NCBI RefSeq assembly: GCF_002278135.3
Contig: NZ_CP029425.2
Coordinates: 496,001-560,000 of the forward strand
Length of the DNA: 64,000 nucleotides
Direction: 5' to 3'
Origin: Bradyrhizobium ottawaense
GTDB lineage: Bacteria > Pseudomonadota > Alphaproteobacteria > Rhizobiales > Xanthobacteraceae
Position numbers and translations under genes: made by a program. The notes under the pieces were generated by a model. That model was not told the origin of the DNA. It ran no database searches and saw nothing but the letters and a program-made list of their open reading frames with translations. Positions 19,628-27,390 of the stretch are shown here, one piece after another. The first letter of the stretch is position 1. Every line of letters begins with the position of its first letter.

Positions 19628-20476
19628 ATGAATGTAAAGCAGCTCGACCTTTCCCGACGCACCATCGCGTTGGCCGCCGCCCTGATCGGCACGGTCTCGC
19701 TGGTGATCGGCGCCCATGCTGCTCTCAACATGCGCGCGATCGATGCTGCCAAGGCCGTCTCCACCGACCAGATCACCGGCTCGATCGGCCAGACCTCGCG
19801 CCTGGCGCTGGTCATCGGCAATGGACATTATCCCGACGCCAGCGCGCCGCTGACGCAGTCGATCAACGACGCCCGCGCGCTGTCCTCGTCGCTGCGCAAG
19901 AACGGTTTTGACGTCGACATGGTCGAAGACGCGACCAAGGACGACATGGTCCGCGCCGTGGGCCGCCTGAAGTCCCGGATCAAGCGCGACACCGTCGTCA
20001 TGCTGTTCTTCGGCGGCTACGGCGTGCAGGCGGGACGCGAGAGCTACATGCTGCCGGTCGATGCCGTGATCTGGAAGGAAAGCGACGTCCGCCGCCAGGG
20101 CGTCTCGATCGACGGCGTGATCGACATGATGAAGGAGCAGGGCGCCAAGGCCAAGCTCGTCGTCGTCGACGCCTCCCGCCGTAACCCTTACGAGCGCCGC
20201 TTCCGCTCCTACAGTCACGGTCTCGCGCCGATCAGCGCGTCCGACAACGCACTGATCCTGTCCTCGGCTTCGCCCGGCAAGGTCGTCGACGACGGCAAGG
20301 GCGAGCACAGCGTGCTGGTCAGCGAGTTCCTGAACAACCTCAGTGCGAAGGGCAGCGCCGAAAGCGTCTTCAACAAGACCCGCGTCGCCATCTCCCGCGC
20401 CAGCGAAGGCGACCAGGTCCCGACCGTGTCGTCGTCCTTGCTCGAGGACGTCCATTTCGGCGAAGCCGGCGGCTAG
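19628..20476 (+). CDS. Caspase-fold (C14-like) protein lacking both catalytic residues
   Basis: A 282-aa protein with an N-terminal membrane anchor or signal (IALAAALIGTVSLVIGAHAA) and a periplasmic caspase-like domain. Fold landmarks are LALVIGNGHYPDASAPL, NDARALSSSLRKNGFDVD and SYMLPVDAVIW. In active metacaspase/orthocaspase proteins the His lies in SGHG and the Cys in DACR. Here they read GGYG (Tyr131) and DASRRNP (Ser183), so both dyad members are gone. It ends VPTVSSSLLEDVHFGE, closely matching a second copy at 55275-56816. It is presumably a binding or scaffold protein rather than a peptidase. I start at the ATG at 19628, just after GAAACGAACGAG; an in-frame start 42 bp upstream is less likely. 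It converges with an adaptor gene. Confidence 0.85.
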   Translation: MNVKQLDLSRRTIALAAALIGTVSLVIGAHAALNMRAIDAAKAVSTDQITGSIGQTSRLALVIGNGHYPDASAPLTQSINDARALSSSLRKNGFDVDMVEDATKDDMVRAVGRLKSRIKRDTVVMLFFGGYGVQAGRESYMLPVDAVIWKESDVRRQGVSIDGVIDMMKEQGAKAKLVVVDASRRNPYERRFRSYSHGLAPISASDNALILSSASPGKVVDDGKGEHSVLVSEFLNNLSAKGSAESVFNKTRVAISRASEGDQVPTVSSSLLEDVHFGEAGG

Positions 20477-20504
20477 TTTTTCTCTCGCGTCTTGTGACGC
20501 AATC

Positions 20505-20595
20505 GTAGGGTGGGCAAAGGCGCATCGCGCCGTGCCCACCATCTTTCCAGGATTTGGATAGAGGACGTGGGCACGCTCCGCTTTGCCCACCCTAC
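20505..20595. repeat. Palindromic repeat, family D
   Basis: Perfect 15-bp terminal arms GTAGGGTGGGCAAAG and CTTTGCCCACCCTAC, with further inner complementarity CGTGCCCAC / GTGGGCACG. It follows the pseudocaspase stop by 28 bp and could fold into a long hairpin in either transcript direction. Confidence 0.82.
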
Positions 20596-20619
20596 AGCAT
20601 GCTATCAAATTTACGATCT

Positions 20620-20755
20620 CTCGTGCCCCGGACGCGGCGCATCATGCAATGATGCGACGCTGAGCCGGGCCAGTTTTTTGACCGTTGCTGTGTGACGAGA
20701 TGGGTCCCGGCTCTGCGCAGCAGCGTTACACGCTGCAGCGCGTCCGGGACACGAG
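20620..20755. repeat. Interspersed palindromic repeat, family C copy 2
   Basis: Outer arms CTCGTGCCCCGGACGCG and CGCGTCCGGGACACGAG, inner arms GAGCCGGG and CCCGGCTC. Related to 17293-17452. It ends 6 bp from the adaptor stop codon, in a convergent gap. Confidence 0.78.
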
Positions 20756-20760
20756 GAAGC

Positions 20761-21651
20761 CTACTTCGCCGCTTCCGCGGCCATCACCGGGCGCACCGGA
20801 TCGCCTTCGCGCAGGAGCGCGCCGGCGCGGGCGACGACGACATCGCCGTCGTTGAGGCCGTCACGGACCTCGATATTGCCGCCCGACATCAATCCGACCT
20901 CGACACGCTTGGTCTCGACGCGGTTGCGGCGGATCACCTGCACCACGGTGCCGGCGGATGAATATTGCACGGCGGTCAGCGGCACCGCGACGTTGCAGCT
21001 CTGCCCGGTCTTGATCAGCGCGCGTCCGCTCGCCTTCAGCAGCAGCCGCTTCTGCGAGGAGATGCCGATATAGACCATGCCCTGCTGGATGTTCGGCTCC
21101 ACGGTCGGACCGATGCGGCGCACCTTGCCGTCGATGTCGCCGGCGCCCGCGATCCGCACGGTCGCCGGCTGATTGACCGCGAGCTTGCGCATGTCGGTGG
21201 TCGCCACCAGACCGACGAGATCGTATTCGCTGCGCGCCACGATCGTGAACAAGGCCTCGCCCTTGGCCGAGGCGAAGTTGCCGATCTGGGCGGTCGACGT
21301 CGCGATCACGCCCGCCACCGGTGCGGTGACCTGCAGCGTGCCGCCCTCGGGGAGCGCCAGCCGCGCCAGCACCTGGCCGGCGGTGGTGGTGTCGCCGGCT
21401 TCGGCCAGCACATCCGTGACCTTGAGGCCCGGACGTTCGGGCCGCACCGAGGTTTCCTCCCGCGCGATGATCGTGCCGGTGGCCTCGACGATGTCGGAGA
21501 AGCAGGACTTTGCGACTTTCAGCACCGTGACCGCCGGCCCCCTGGGCGCGTCGTCATCGGCGGCTGCGGCCGGATCGGGACCGAGGATGAGCATGCCGGC
21601 GACGGCTGCGGGGCACAGGCTTCGAACGACGGCACGGGGCAAATGACGCAT
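20761..21651 (-). CDS. Periplasmic HlyD/RND-type adaptor protein without a nearby pump
   Basis: A 296-aa membrane-fusion (adaptor) protein. After a signal peptide (SLCPAAVAGMLILGPDPAAA) come a lipoyl/barrel-sandwich pair of half motifs (ETSVRPERPGLKVTDVLAEA and GTLQVTAPVAGVIATSTAQI), a beta-barrel domain and a membrane-proximal domain ending VEVGLMSGGNIEVRDGLNDG. Such proteins bridge an inner-membrane RND pump and an outer-membrane channel, but neither is adjacent. CFSDIVEATG near the start and GQSCNVAVPLTAV in the barrel hold two cysteines at the same places as in the adaptor at 53357-54286, so the two are paralogues. The long alpha-hairpin of classic MFPs is missing. Start taken at the ATG at 21651, where the signal peptide begins. 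Confidence 0.83.
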   Translation of the reverse strand: MRHLPRAVVRSLCPAAVAGMLILGPDPAAAADDDAPRGPAVTVLKVAKSCFSDIVEATGTIIAREETSVRPERPGLKVTDVLAEAGDTTTAGQVLARLALPEGGTLQVTAPVAGVIATSTAQIGNFASAKGEALFTIVARSEYDLVGLVATTDMRKLAVNQPATVRIAGAGDIDGKVRRIGPTVEPNIQQGMVYIGISSQKRLLLKASGRALIKTGQSCNVAVPLTAVQYSSAGTVVQVIRRNRVETKRVEVGLMSGGNIEVRDGLNDGDVVVARAGALLREGDPVRPVMAAEAAK

Positions 21652-21941
21652 CGGAAATTCCACGGGGGCTATGCCTCCAATCGATAGCAGATGGCAGGGC
21701 TGCGGACTACGGCAGCGTTGTCCCAAAAAGGGTGGCCACGCCGCCGCGGGCCGTCGCAGCAAGTCTTTGATTAGTCGCTGGATTGGGCAACAGGTTCGCT
21801 TTTCCCGGGCGGGCGCGCCGCGGTCGGCACTACTCCCAAAGTGCCGCCGATCACGGTCTTCTCATCTGCCGGGGGCGCCTGTAAGGAACTAGAATCAGGA
21901 TGACGCGGCAGGGCGGCCGCACAGCTCATGGTCGAGGCGGG

Positions 21942-22565
21942 ATGCAACGGTTCGTTTGCGAGCAGAATATCGTTCATTTCGAGCGGCTGCTCAATGAAAC
22001 GGCCGACCCGACGGTCCAGAACACCGTGCGCGCGCTGCTCGCATCGGCCAAGCGCCAGTTGGCGCTGCTGAACTCGGCGGCATCAGGGGCCGATACGACG
22101 CCGTTCGAACAGCGCCGGCGGCAGCACGGCGACACCGACACGATCCGGCAGCAATTCCAGCCCGAATTCGATGCCTCCCCGCATCCCTATATGCTGCTGG
22201 ACCCGGGGCCGGGCCTCGTGATCGTCGACGTCAACGATGCCTATGCAGCCGCGACTTTGACCAGCCGGGCCGAAATCGTCGGCCGCTCGCTGTTCGAGAT
22301 GTTCCCTGATAATCCCGACGATCCGCTCGCCGATGGCGTCAGCAATCTCTACAGCAGCTTGAGGATCGTCGGCGAAACCGGGCGGGCCCATGCCATGGCG
22401 ATCCAGCGTTACGACATCCGCGATCCCGGCGGCACCTTCGTCGAGCGTCATTGGCAGCCGATCAACTCGCCGATCCACGACACGACGGGCCGTCTGGTCT
22501 ATCTGCTGCACCATGTCGAGGACGTCACGGCGCAGGTCACGGCACAGGTCGCGGCGCGGGCCTAA
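21942..22565 (+). CDS. PAS-domain protein, about 207 aa, no output domain
   Basis: A soluble protein with an N-terminal helical segment (residues ~1-45, NIVHFERLLNETADPTVQNT) and one PAS domain at ~70-195 (SPHPYMLLDPGPGLVIVDVN, AEIVGRSLFEMFPDNPDDP, HWQPINSPIHDTTGRLVYLL), ending with a short HHVEDVTAQVTAQ helix. The PAS resembles those in HWE-type kinase and blue-light-like sensors, but no kinase or DNA-binding domain follows. It may be a stand-alone sensor or a partner for another kinase. The start is set at the ATG of MQRFVCEQN; an in-frame ATG at 21900 adds 14 basic residues. Confidence 0.75.
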   Translation: MQRFVCEQNIVHFERLLNETADPTVQNTVRALLASAKRQLALLNSAASGADTTPFEQRRRQHGDTDTIRQQFQPEFDASPHPYMLLDPGPGLVIVDVNDAYAAATLTSRAEIVGRSLFEMFPDNPDDPLADGVSNLYSSLRIVGETGRAHAMAIQRYDIRDPGGTFVERHWQPINSPIHDTTGRLVYLLHHVEDVTAQVTAQVAARA

Positions 22566-22573
22566 ACGGCCCG

Positions 22574-22744
22574 TCAGCCGCGGCGCTCACCCAGCAGCTT
22601 GCCGTTGGCCCGGTCGATCAAATGCAGGCGCGTGCAGGCCGGACAGGACACCGACACATGCGTGCGGTCGGCGGGCTCGTCGCCGAGCCGATGCTGCACG
22701 TTCATGCCGGTCTGCGGGCATTTGAAGACGATCTGACGGTCCAT
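22574..22744 (-). CDS. 56-aa putative zinc-ribbon protein
   Basis: A small basic protein. It starts MDRQIVFKCPQTG and contains SVSCPACTRLH; Cys9, Cys34, Cys37 and His41 are candidate zinc ligands. It ends LIDRANGKLLGERRG. The frame is intact, of normal codon use and lies only 8 bp beyond the convergent PAS gene. Function is unknown; zinc-ribbon microproteins of this shape are common as hypothetical proteins in Rhizobiales. Confidence 0.7.
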   Translation of the reverse strand: MDRQIVFKCPQTGMNVQHRLGDEPADRTHVSVSCPACTRLHLIDRANGKLLGERRG

Positions 22745-22815
22745 GACCGATGATATGACGACAAGGCGCGCCTTCCGAAATTACGGATGATTACGTAGGT
22801 CGGCGGCGGCGCCCC

Positions 22816-23943
22816 TCACGGCAGGTTCAGGAACTCCACCCAGTTCGGCTTCTTGCCGGTGGGGTAGGATTTCAGCCTGGCCAGCGCGCCGCTGCCCTGG
22901 TCGATCGCATAGACCGTCATGCTGTCGGAGAGCTCGCCGACCGCGGCGAGGTAGCGCCCCGTGGGATCGATGTGGAAGCCGCGCGGCTGCTTCTCGGTCG
23001 GCACGCTGCCGATCGTGGTCAGCTTGCCGCTGGCGGCGTCGACCTTGTAGGCGGTGAGCGTGTTGGTGGTGCGCTCGGAGGCGTAGAGGAAGCGGCCGTC
23101 CAGAGTGATGTGGATGTCGGCGGCCCAGGGTTTTCCCGAAAAGCCTTCCGGCAGCGCCGTGGTGCGCTGGATCTCGTCCCAGGCGCCGCTCCTGGCCTCG
23201 TAGGTGAATGCGGCGACGTCGCCGTTCAGCTCGTGGATGAGATAGACGAACTTGCCATTGGGGTGGAATACGAAGTGCCGCGGCCCGGATTTCTCCGGCA
23301 CTTTGTGGGCGGGCGGATCGTTCGGCGTCAGCGTGCCGGTCGTGGCATCGAACGCGAAGCCCAGCACCTGATCGGAGCCGAGATTGGTTGCGAACACGAA
23401 GCGGTTGTCGGGCGAGGTCAGGAAGGCGTGCGCGTTCAGCCCGGTCGGGATCACCTGCTTCGGCTCGCCGGCGACGCCGTTGGCGGAAAGCGGATTCAGC
23501 GCGACCTTGTTGCCGCCATAGGAGGCGCTGAACAGGAATTTTCCGCTGCGGTCGACGGCGATGTTCGCCATGCTGTCCGCGAGCGGTCCGTTGCCGATAG
23601 GACTGAGCTGGCCCGTCTTGGGATCGATCGCAAAGCTGACCGCCTGGAATGGCTGCGAGCGGACACCGGCAATCAGCACGCGGTGGTCGGGCGTGATCGC
23701 GAGCGGCGTCGAGGAGCCGGGCTTGTCGACGCCCTTGAAGACGGCCGTCTGCACGGGCGTCATCTCGCCGCTCTCGGTCATCTTGAACACGCTGATGTCG
23801 TTGCTGTCGGCGTTGCCGACATAGGCGAAGGTCTCGGCCATGCCGGCGTGGACTCCAGAAATGAGAGTGAGGGCTGCGAACAGGGTGGTGGCGATCGCAG
23901 CGCGTGGCGCTTTGGATGCGATGCGTCGGGTCGATCTCAACAT
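22816..23943 (-). CDS. Secreted seven-bladed beta-propeller, 6-phosphogluconolactonase/YncE-like
   Basis: A 375-aa protein with a basic N-terminus and signal peptide (AAIATTLFAALTLISGVHAG). The mature domain repeats the lactonase-propeller unit: YVGNADSNDISVFKM, LAITPDHRVLIAGVRS, FLTSPDNRFVFATNLGSD, FVFHPNGKFVYLIHELNG and FHIDPTGRYLAAVGELS. The family includes 6-phosphogluconolactonase (Pgl), carboxymuconate cyclase and non-enzymatic surface propellers. A periplasmic location makes the cytoplasmic pentose-phosphate reaction unlikely. TCAGGAGGAGCCC precedes the ATG at 23943, so an upstream in-frame start at 24018 is rejected. Monocistronic. Confidence 0.8.
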   Translation of the reverse strand: MLRSTRRIASKAPRAAIATTLFAALTLISGVHAGMAETFAYVGNADSNDISVFKMTESGEMTPVQTAVFKGVDKPGSSTPLAITPDHRVLIAGVRSQPFQAVSFAIDPKTGQLSPIGNGPLADSMANIAVDRSGKFLFSASYGGNKVALNPLSANGVAGEPKQVIPTGLNAHAFLTSPDNRFVFATNLGSDQVLGFAFDATTGTLTPNDPPAHKVPEKSGPRHFVFHPNGKFVYLIHELNGDVAAFTYEARSGAWDEIQRTTALPEGFSGKPWAADIHITLDGRFLYASERTTNTLTAYKVDAASGKLTTIGSVPTEKQPRGFHIDPTGRYLAAVGELSDSMTVYAIDQGSGALARLKSYPTGKKPNWVEFLNLP

Positions 23944-24070
23944 GGGCTCCTCCTGAGGGCCGGTCGCGGCCTTGTCGTTTTGCCGGCGAGGATAGCGGGT
24001 GGCGCGCCGCCGCACCAAATTCCAGTTGGGATCGATCGATGCCGAAATTGTATCGGTCGCCGGAGAACGG

Positions 24071-24202
24071 CTACCGCATCGCCGCGGTCCGGGAGGGCAG
24101 ATGCGGACTGGACGGATGAGCGGGTGGTCCGAGCACAGTCCAGACGGCGACCGCCACCAGAGCGGACGTCAGGATGGTCCAGGTGATGAGTCGTTTCCGC
24201 AT
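24071..24202 (-). CDS. Possible 43-aa single-helix membrane protein
   Basis: It begins MRKRLITWTILTSALVAVAV, a classic positive-inside start with one hydrophobic helix, followed by a Pro/Ser-rich tail (GPPAHPSSPHLPS). The ribosome site is weak, and the frame extends upstream as low-complexity sequence, so this is a tentative small gene 127 bp upstream of the propeller gene on the same strand. Confidence 0.35.
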   Translation of the reverse strand: MRKRLITWTILTSALVAVAVWTVLGPPAHPSSPHLPSRTAAMR

Positions 24203-24282
24203 CTGGTCGAATCCGTCGCTGTCATGAAGCTGCGGGGCACCGGAATCGTGCACTGCAAACCGCGGCAATCCTATGAACTCGT

Positions 24283-24483
24283 TCACAGGCGAAAACGGCC
24301 GGCGCAAGGCGAACCAATGCCGCGCGAGCGCATTGAACCGGCATGCCCCGTGAAAACGATCTCGAAGGTAAGCCCGACATGGGCGGCAAGCATGGCGGTC
24401 AGGCCGGCCAGCCCAAGTCGCCACGGCGCCCGCACCAAGGCGAACACGATGAGGACGTCGTGGCAAAGCGCCACACCGGCCAA
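24283..24483 (-). CDS. Possible small hydrophobic protein or gene remnant
   Basis: A 66-aa frame with two plausible membrane segments (VALCHDVLIVFALVRAPW and LGLAGLTAMLAAHVGLTFEI). The last ~18 residues look like non-coding read-through. No good ribosome site is visible. It could be the degraded end of a membrane-protein gene. Confidence 0.25.
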   Translation of the reverse strand: MAGVALCHDVLIVFALVRAPWRLGLAGLTAMLAAHVGLTFEIVFTGHAGSMRSRGIGSPCAGRFRL

Positions 24484-24552
24484 ACCGATCAGGCGTCGCC
24501 GCCGACCAAATCAAAATAGCGTCTTGCCGCGCGGTCCTGCCGCGCCTCGTGT

Positions 24553-24577
24553 TGGGAACCGCGGCATCGCTCTGCCG
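24553..24577 (+). promoter_or_regulatory. EcfG-type general stress response promoter
   Basis: GGAAC (24553-24557), a 16-bp spacer, then CGTT (24574-24577): an exact match to the alphaproteobacterial EcfG consensus GGAAC-N16/17-CGTT. The predicted start of transcription, near 24584, leaves about 40 nt of leader with a good GGAGG before the small gene at 24623. Confidence 0.75.
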
Positions 24578-24622
24578 TTACCCGTTCCCGCAGGCTGAGA
24601 GATTGAAAACGGAGGCTGGCTC

Positions 24623-24745
24623 GTGTTTTGGATTTATTGGAACACCGCCTGGTCGCTGATCATCAGCGGCATCATGGTTGCCACCATCGTCAGCCACCCC
24701 GATTCCGAGTTTGTCGAAGTGCAGGCCGCCAGACGGTCGGTGTGA
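24623..24745 (+). CDS. 40-aa membrane peptide under an EcfG-type promoter
   Basis: This small gene has a GTG start with GGAGG 8 nt upstream and a single hydrophobic segment (YWNTAWSLIISGIMVATIVS), followed by a short polar tail with the acidic and basic residues HPDSEFVEVQAARR. The consensus stress promoter directly upstream and the spacing support it as real. Function unknown; a stress-induced inner-membrane peptide is the inference. Confidence 0.6.
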   Translation: MFWIYWNTAWSLIISGIMVATIVSHPDSEFVEVQAARRSV

Positions 24746-24987
24746 ACATCCTGTCCTTGTGGAGTTCGTCGCGGCTCAAATCATGCTGCCCGGCATGAAG
24801 CAGCGGATGATGCGAACCAGCCCTTGAGCGGCGAGTTCGCGTATCGGCCGTCGTCGCGAGCCTGCGCGGCGAGGCCCCCTGCTCCCAGGATGTCGGTAGG
24901 TGACCCCTAAGCACGTTCTGAGCTGCTGGCGATCACAGCCGGGCTTCTGCCGCCGAGAACAGTCGTTCGCTCCGCGGTCCTGCAGTC

Positions 24988-27186
24988 TTATACCGCCGAC
25001 ATCGGGTCGACGTGTCCGGAGGGAACGGTTTCGTCTGGTTCTACAGGCAGCGTGAACTGAAAGATGGCGCCCCTCGGTTCATTTGCGCCGGCCCACATCC
25101 GTCCGCCGTGCGCCTCGATGATCGAATGGCAGATGGCCAGACCCATGCCCATCCCCTTGGATTTTGTGGTGAAGAAGGGGTCGAAGAGGCGGTCCATCGT
25201 CCTCGGGTCCAGTCCCGGACCAGAATCCCGCACGCTGACGAATACGCCGTTCGAGGCAGTTCTGCCGGTGCTGATCAGCAGATCCCGCGCCCCATCGCCC
25301 ATTCCGCCCATCGCCTCGACTGCATTGATGATCAGGTTGAGGATCACCTGTTGAACCTGGACCCGATCCGCTTGAATCGGTGGAAAGCCCTCCGCAAGTC
25401 GCGTCCGCACCAGGACGCCATTCTTGGCCGCTTCGAGACGGGTCAGGGCGATGACCTCAAGTACCACCGCGTTGATCTCCAACGCTACCCTCTGTTGAGG
25501 CGCCTTCTTCACCAGGGCCCGGATCCGCCCGATTACATCGCCGGCTCGCAGACCGTCGTTGACGATACAATCGAACATCTGCCGGACCTGCTCCAGATTC
25601 GGCGGCTGGGCAGCCAGCCAGGACAATCCGGCCTCGGCATTGGTGACCATCGCCGTGATCGGCTGGCTGACTTCATGGGCGATCGAGGCCGCGAGCTGCC
25701 CCATCATGGTGACGCGATTGGCGTGCGCGAGCTCCGCCTGCGCAGAGCGCAAGGCTTCTTCGGCCCGCTTGCGTTCGGTGATGTGCCGCCCGACGCCGCG
25801 GTAGCCGACGAAGCGGCCCGTCTTATCGAACACCGGCAGCCCCGAGACGGACACATAGCGCTTGCTGCCGTCGCGTGCCGGCCTAGCGAGCTCAAAATCA
25901 CGGAACGACAGATGGGCATCGAGCGTTTCCCGGTGCTTGCGCCAGGCCTCTGCGTCAGGCTCAAGGTAAGGCACTTCCCAGCGCGTCTTACCGATCTCCG
26001 ACTCCGCCGCCGGCGCGTCGACGAGGCTCTCCGCGAATTCCTGGCGGGTAAAGCGATGCTGCGCGTCGGTCTCCCAGTACACGTCGAAGGAGAATTGCAC
26101 GAGGGTGCGAAAGCGCTCCTCACTCTGGCGCAACGCCTCTTCCGCCCGCTTGCGCTCGGTCAAATCAAGGATGAAGCCAACGCCTTGATTTGTACCCTCT
26201 TCGAACATCGCCCCGCCGATTAGCACGGACACACGGCTTCCGTCCTTACGCAAATACTCCTTCTCGAATGGCGCGAGGGTCCCGATCAGCTCCAGCTCCG
26301 CAATGTTACGTGCGTCGAGGTCGCGCCATTCCGGCGGCGTCAGCATCGTACGGTGCAGGCGTCTCGCGGCGAGATCCTCGCGGTCGTAACCCACGATACG
26401 CAGAAACGCGTCATTGGCCTCAAGTATGCAACCTTCGAGGTTCCAGATCATGACCCCTATGATGTTGGAGTCGACGAGGCGTCGAATCTTCCTGTCGCGC
26501 TCCAGGAGATCGCTGTGGAGTTGCACGTTCTCCTCGGTCGCCTTTCTCCGCCGCTTCGTCTCGATCCGCGCGAGCACCATCGCGGTCCCCACCAGGACGG
26601 CGCCGATGACGCCGGCTGCGAGGCCAAGCCGCGTCCTGCGTCGTTCGAGGTCCCCGGCGCGCTTCTCCCAACCTACGAGCTGAAAACGCTCAACGTCCTG
26701 CAACAGGTCGATTTGCAATCGGATATCGTCCATGCCGCGGATCATTGCCTGGGCCGCCTGCCCGGATACGCGGGCCGCCGTTTTGACGAGGTCGTCGATC
26801 TCACGCAGCTTTTCTGAAATGATCAGAGCCAGATGTCCGGCGCGAAAACTCTGTAACGGATCGTTTGCGACCAGAGTCTGGAGCGCCTCAGTCTCCCGTC
26901 GTACGCTTTCGTCCGAGACGCCGTAAGCCTTGAGATAAGCCGGGTCGAGGGTGAGCAGATACCCGCTCCTTTCAGTCTCCAGGTCGACGATGATCGTCCG
27001 AAGCCGATCAAGGGTGTCAATGACCTGGCCGCTGTGCTCGAGCGAGAGATTGATCGCCTCGCCGTCACGCCAGCTTTGGAGACCGAGCAATCCGGTCACC
27101 GCGGACAACGTCAGAAGCGCTGCAATCACAGGGATCAGCGGTCGTGCAAACCATCGCGAAAAGTGGCTCCGAGCAAAAGCTGGCAT
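24988..27186 (-). CDS. CHASE3-PAS-PAS hybrid-less sensor histidine kinase
   Basis: A 732-aa membrane kinase. Order: TM1 (PLIPVIAALLTLSAVTGLLGL), periplasmic CHASE3 (residues ~40-180, DLETERSGYLLTLDPAYL), TM2 (GLAAGVIGAVLVGTAMVL), PAS1 (IIGVMIWNLEGCILEANDAF), PAS2 (YWETDAQHRFTRQEF), then a DctB/FixL-type kinase core. Phospho-acceptor His504 is in SIAHEVSQPITAM; the ATPase has an N box (LIINAVEAMGG), G1 (DSGPGLDP), an F-box (LFDPFFTTKSKGMG) and G2 (GMGLAICHSI). There is no receiver domain and no regulator gene beside it. A solute-binding protein is divergently encoded 204 bp away. The ATG at 27186 is chosen because a long N-terminal extension would precede the membrane helix. Confidence 0.9.
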   Translation of the reverse strand: MPAFARSHFSRWFARPLIPVIAALLTLSAVTGLLGLQSWRDGEAINLSLEHSGQVIDTLDRLRTIIVDLETERSGYLLTLDPAYLKAYGVSDESVRRETEALQTLVANDPLQSFRAGHLALIISEKLREIDDLVKTAARVSGQAAQAMIRGMDDIRLQIDLLQDVERFQLVGWEKRAGDLERRRTRLGLAAGVIGAVLVGTAMVLARIETKRRRKATEENVQLHSDLLERDRKIRRLVDSNIIGVMIWNLEGCILEANDAFLRIVGYDREDLAARRLHRTMLTPPEWRDLDARNIAELELIGTLAPFEKEYLRKDGSRVSVLIGGAMFEEGTNQGVGFILDLTERKRAEEALRQSEERFRTLVQFSFDVYWETDAQHRFTRQEFAESLVDAPAAESEIGKTRWEVPYLEPDAEAWRKHRETLDAHLSFRDFELARPARDGSKRYVSVSGLPVFDKTGRFVGYRGVGRHITERKRAEEALRSAQAELAHANRVTMMGQLAASIAHEVSQPITAMVTNAEAGLSWLAAQPPNLEQVRQMFDCIVNDGLRAGDVIGRIRALVKKAPQQRVALEINAVVLEVIALTRLEAAKNGVLVRTRLAEGFPPIQADRVQVQQVILNLIINAVEAMGGMGDGARDLLISTGRTASNGVFVSVRDSGPGLDPRTMDRLFDPFFTTKSKGMGMGLAICHSIIEAHGGRMWAGANEPRGAIFQFTLPVEPDETVPSGHVDPMSAV

Positions 27187-27390
27187 CGGCTTCGTGTCTT
27201 CGGTGACCGCCCGGCGGTCGCGTGATAGAATGGCGGGCAGCGCATGCACGCAACGATAGCACATGCGCGTTGGCGCGGGACCCGGGAACCCAACATTCCC
27301 GGCCGCGCATCCCGGCTTCGCAATGGCGCGAACTGACGGATATGGCTCAGCTTCGCATCCTGTGAATGCCATAGCTGGGGGAGCACCATC

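Noticed and set aside
19628..20476. Annotation as an active caspase-like peptidase
   Set aside because: Both catalytic residues are replaced, as in the copy at 55275-56816.
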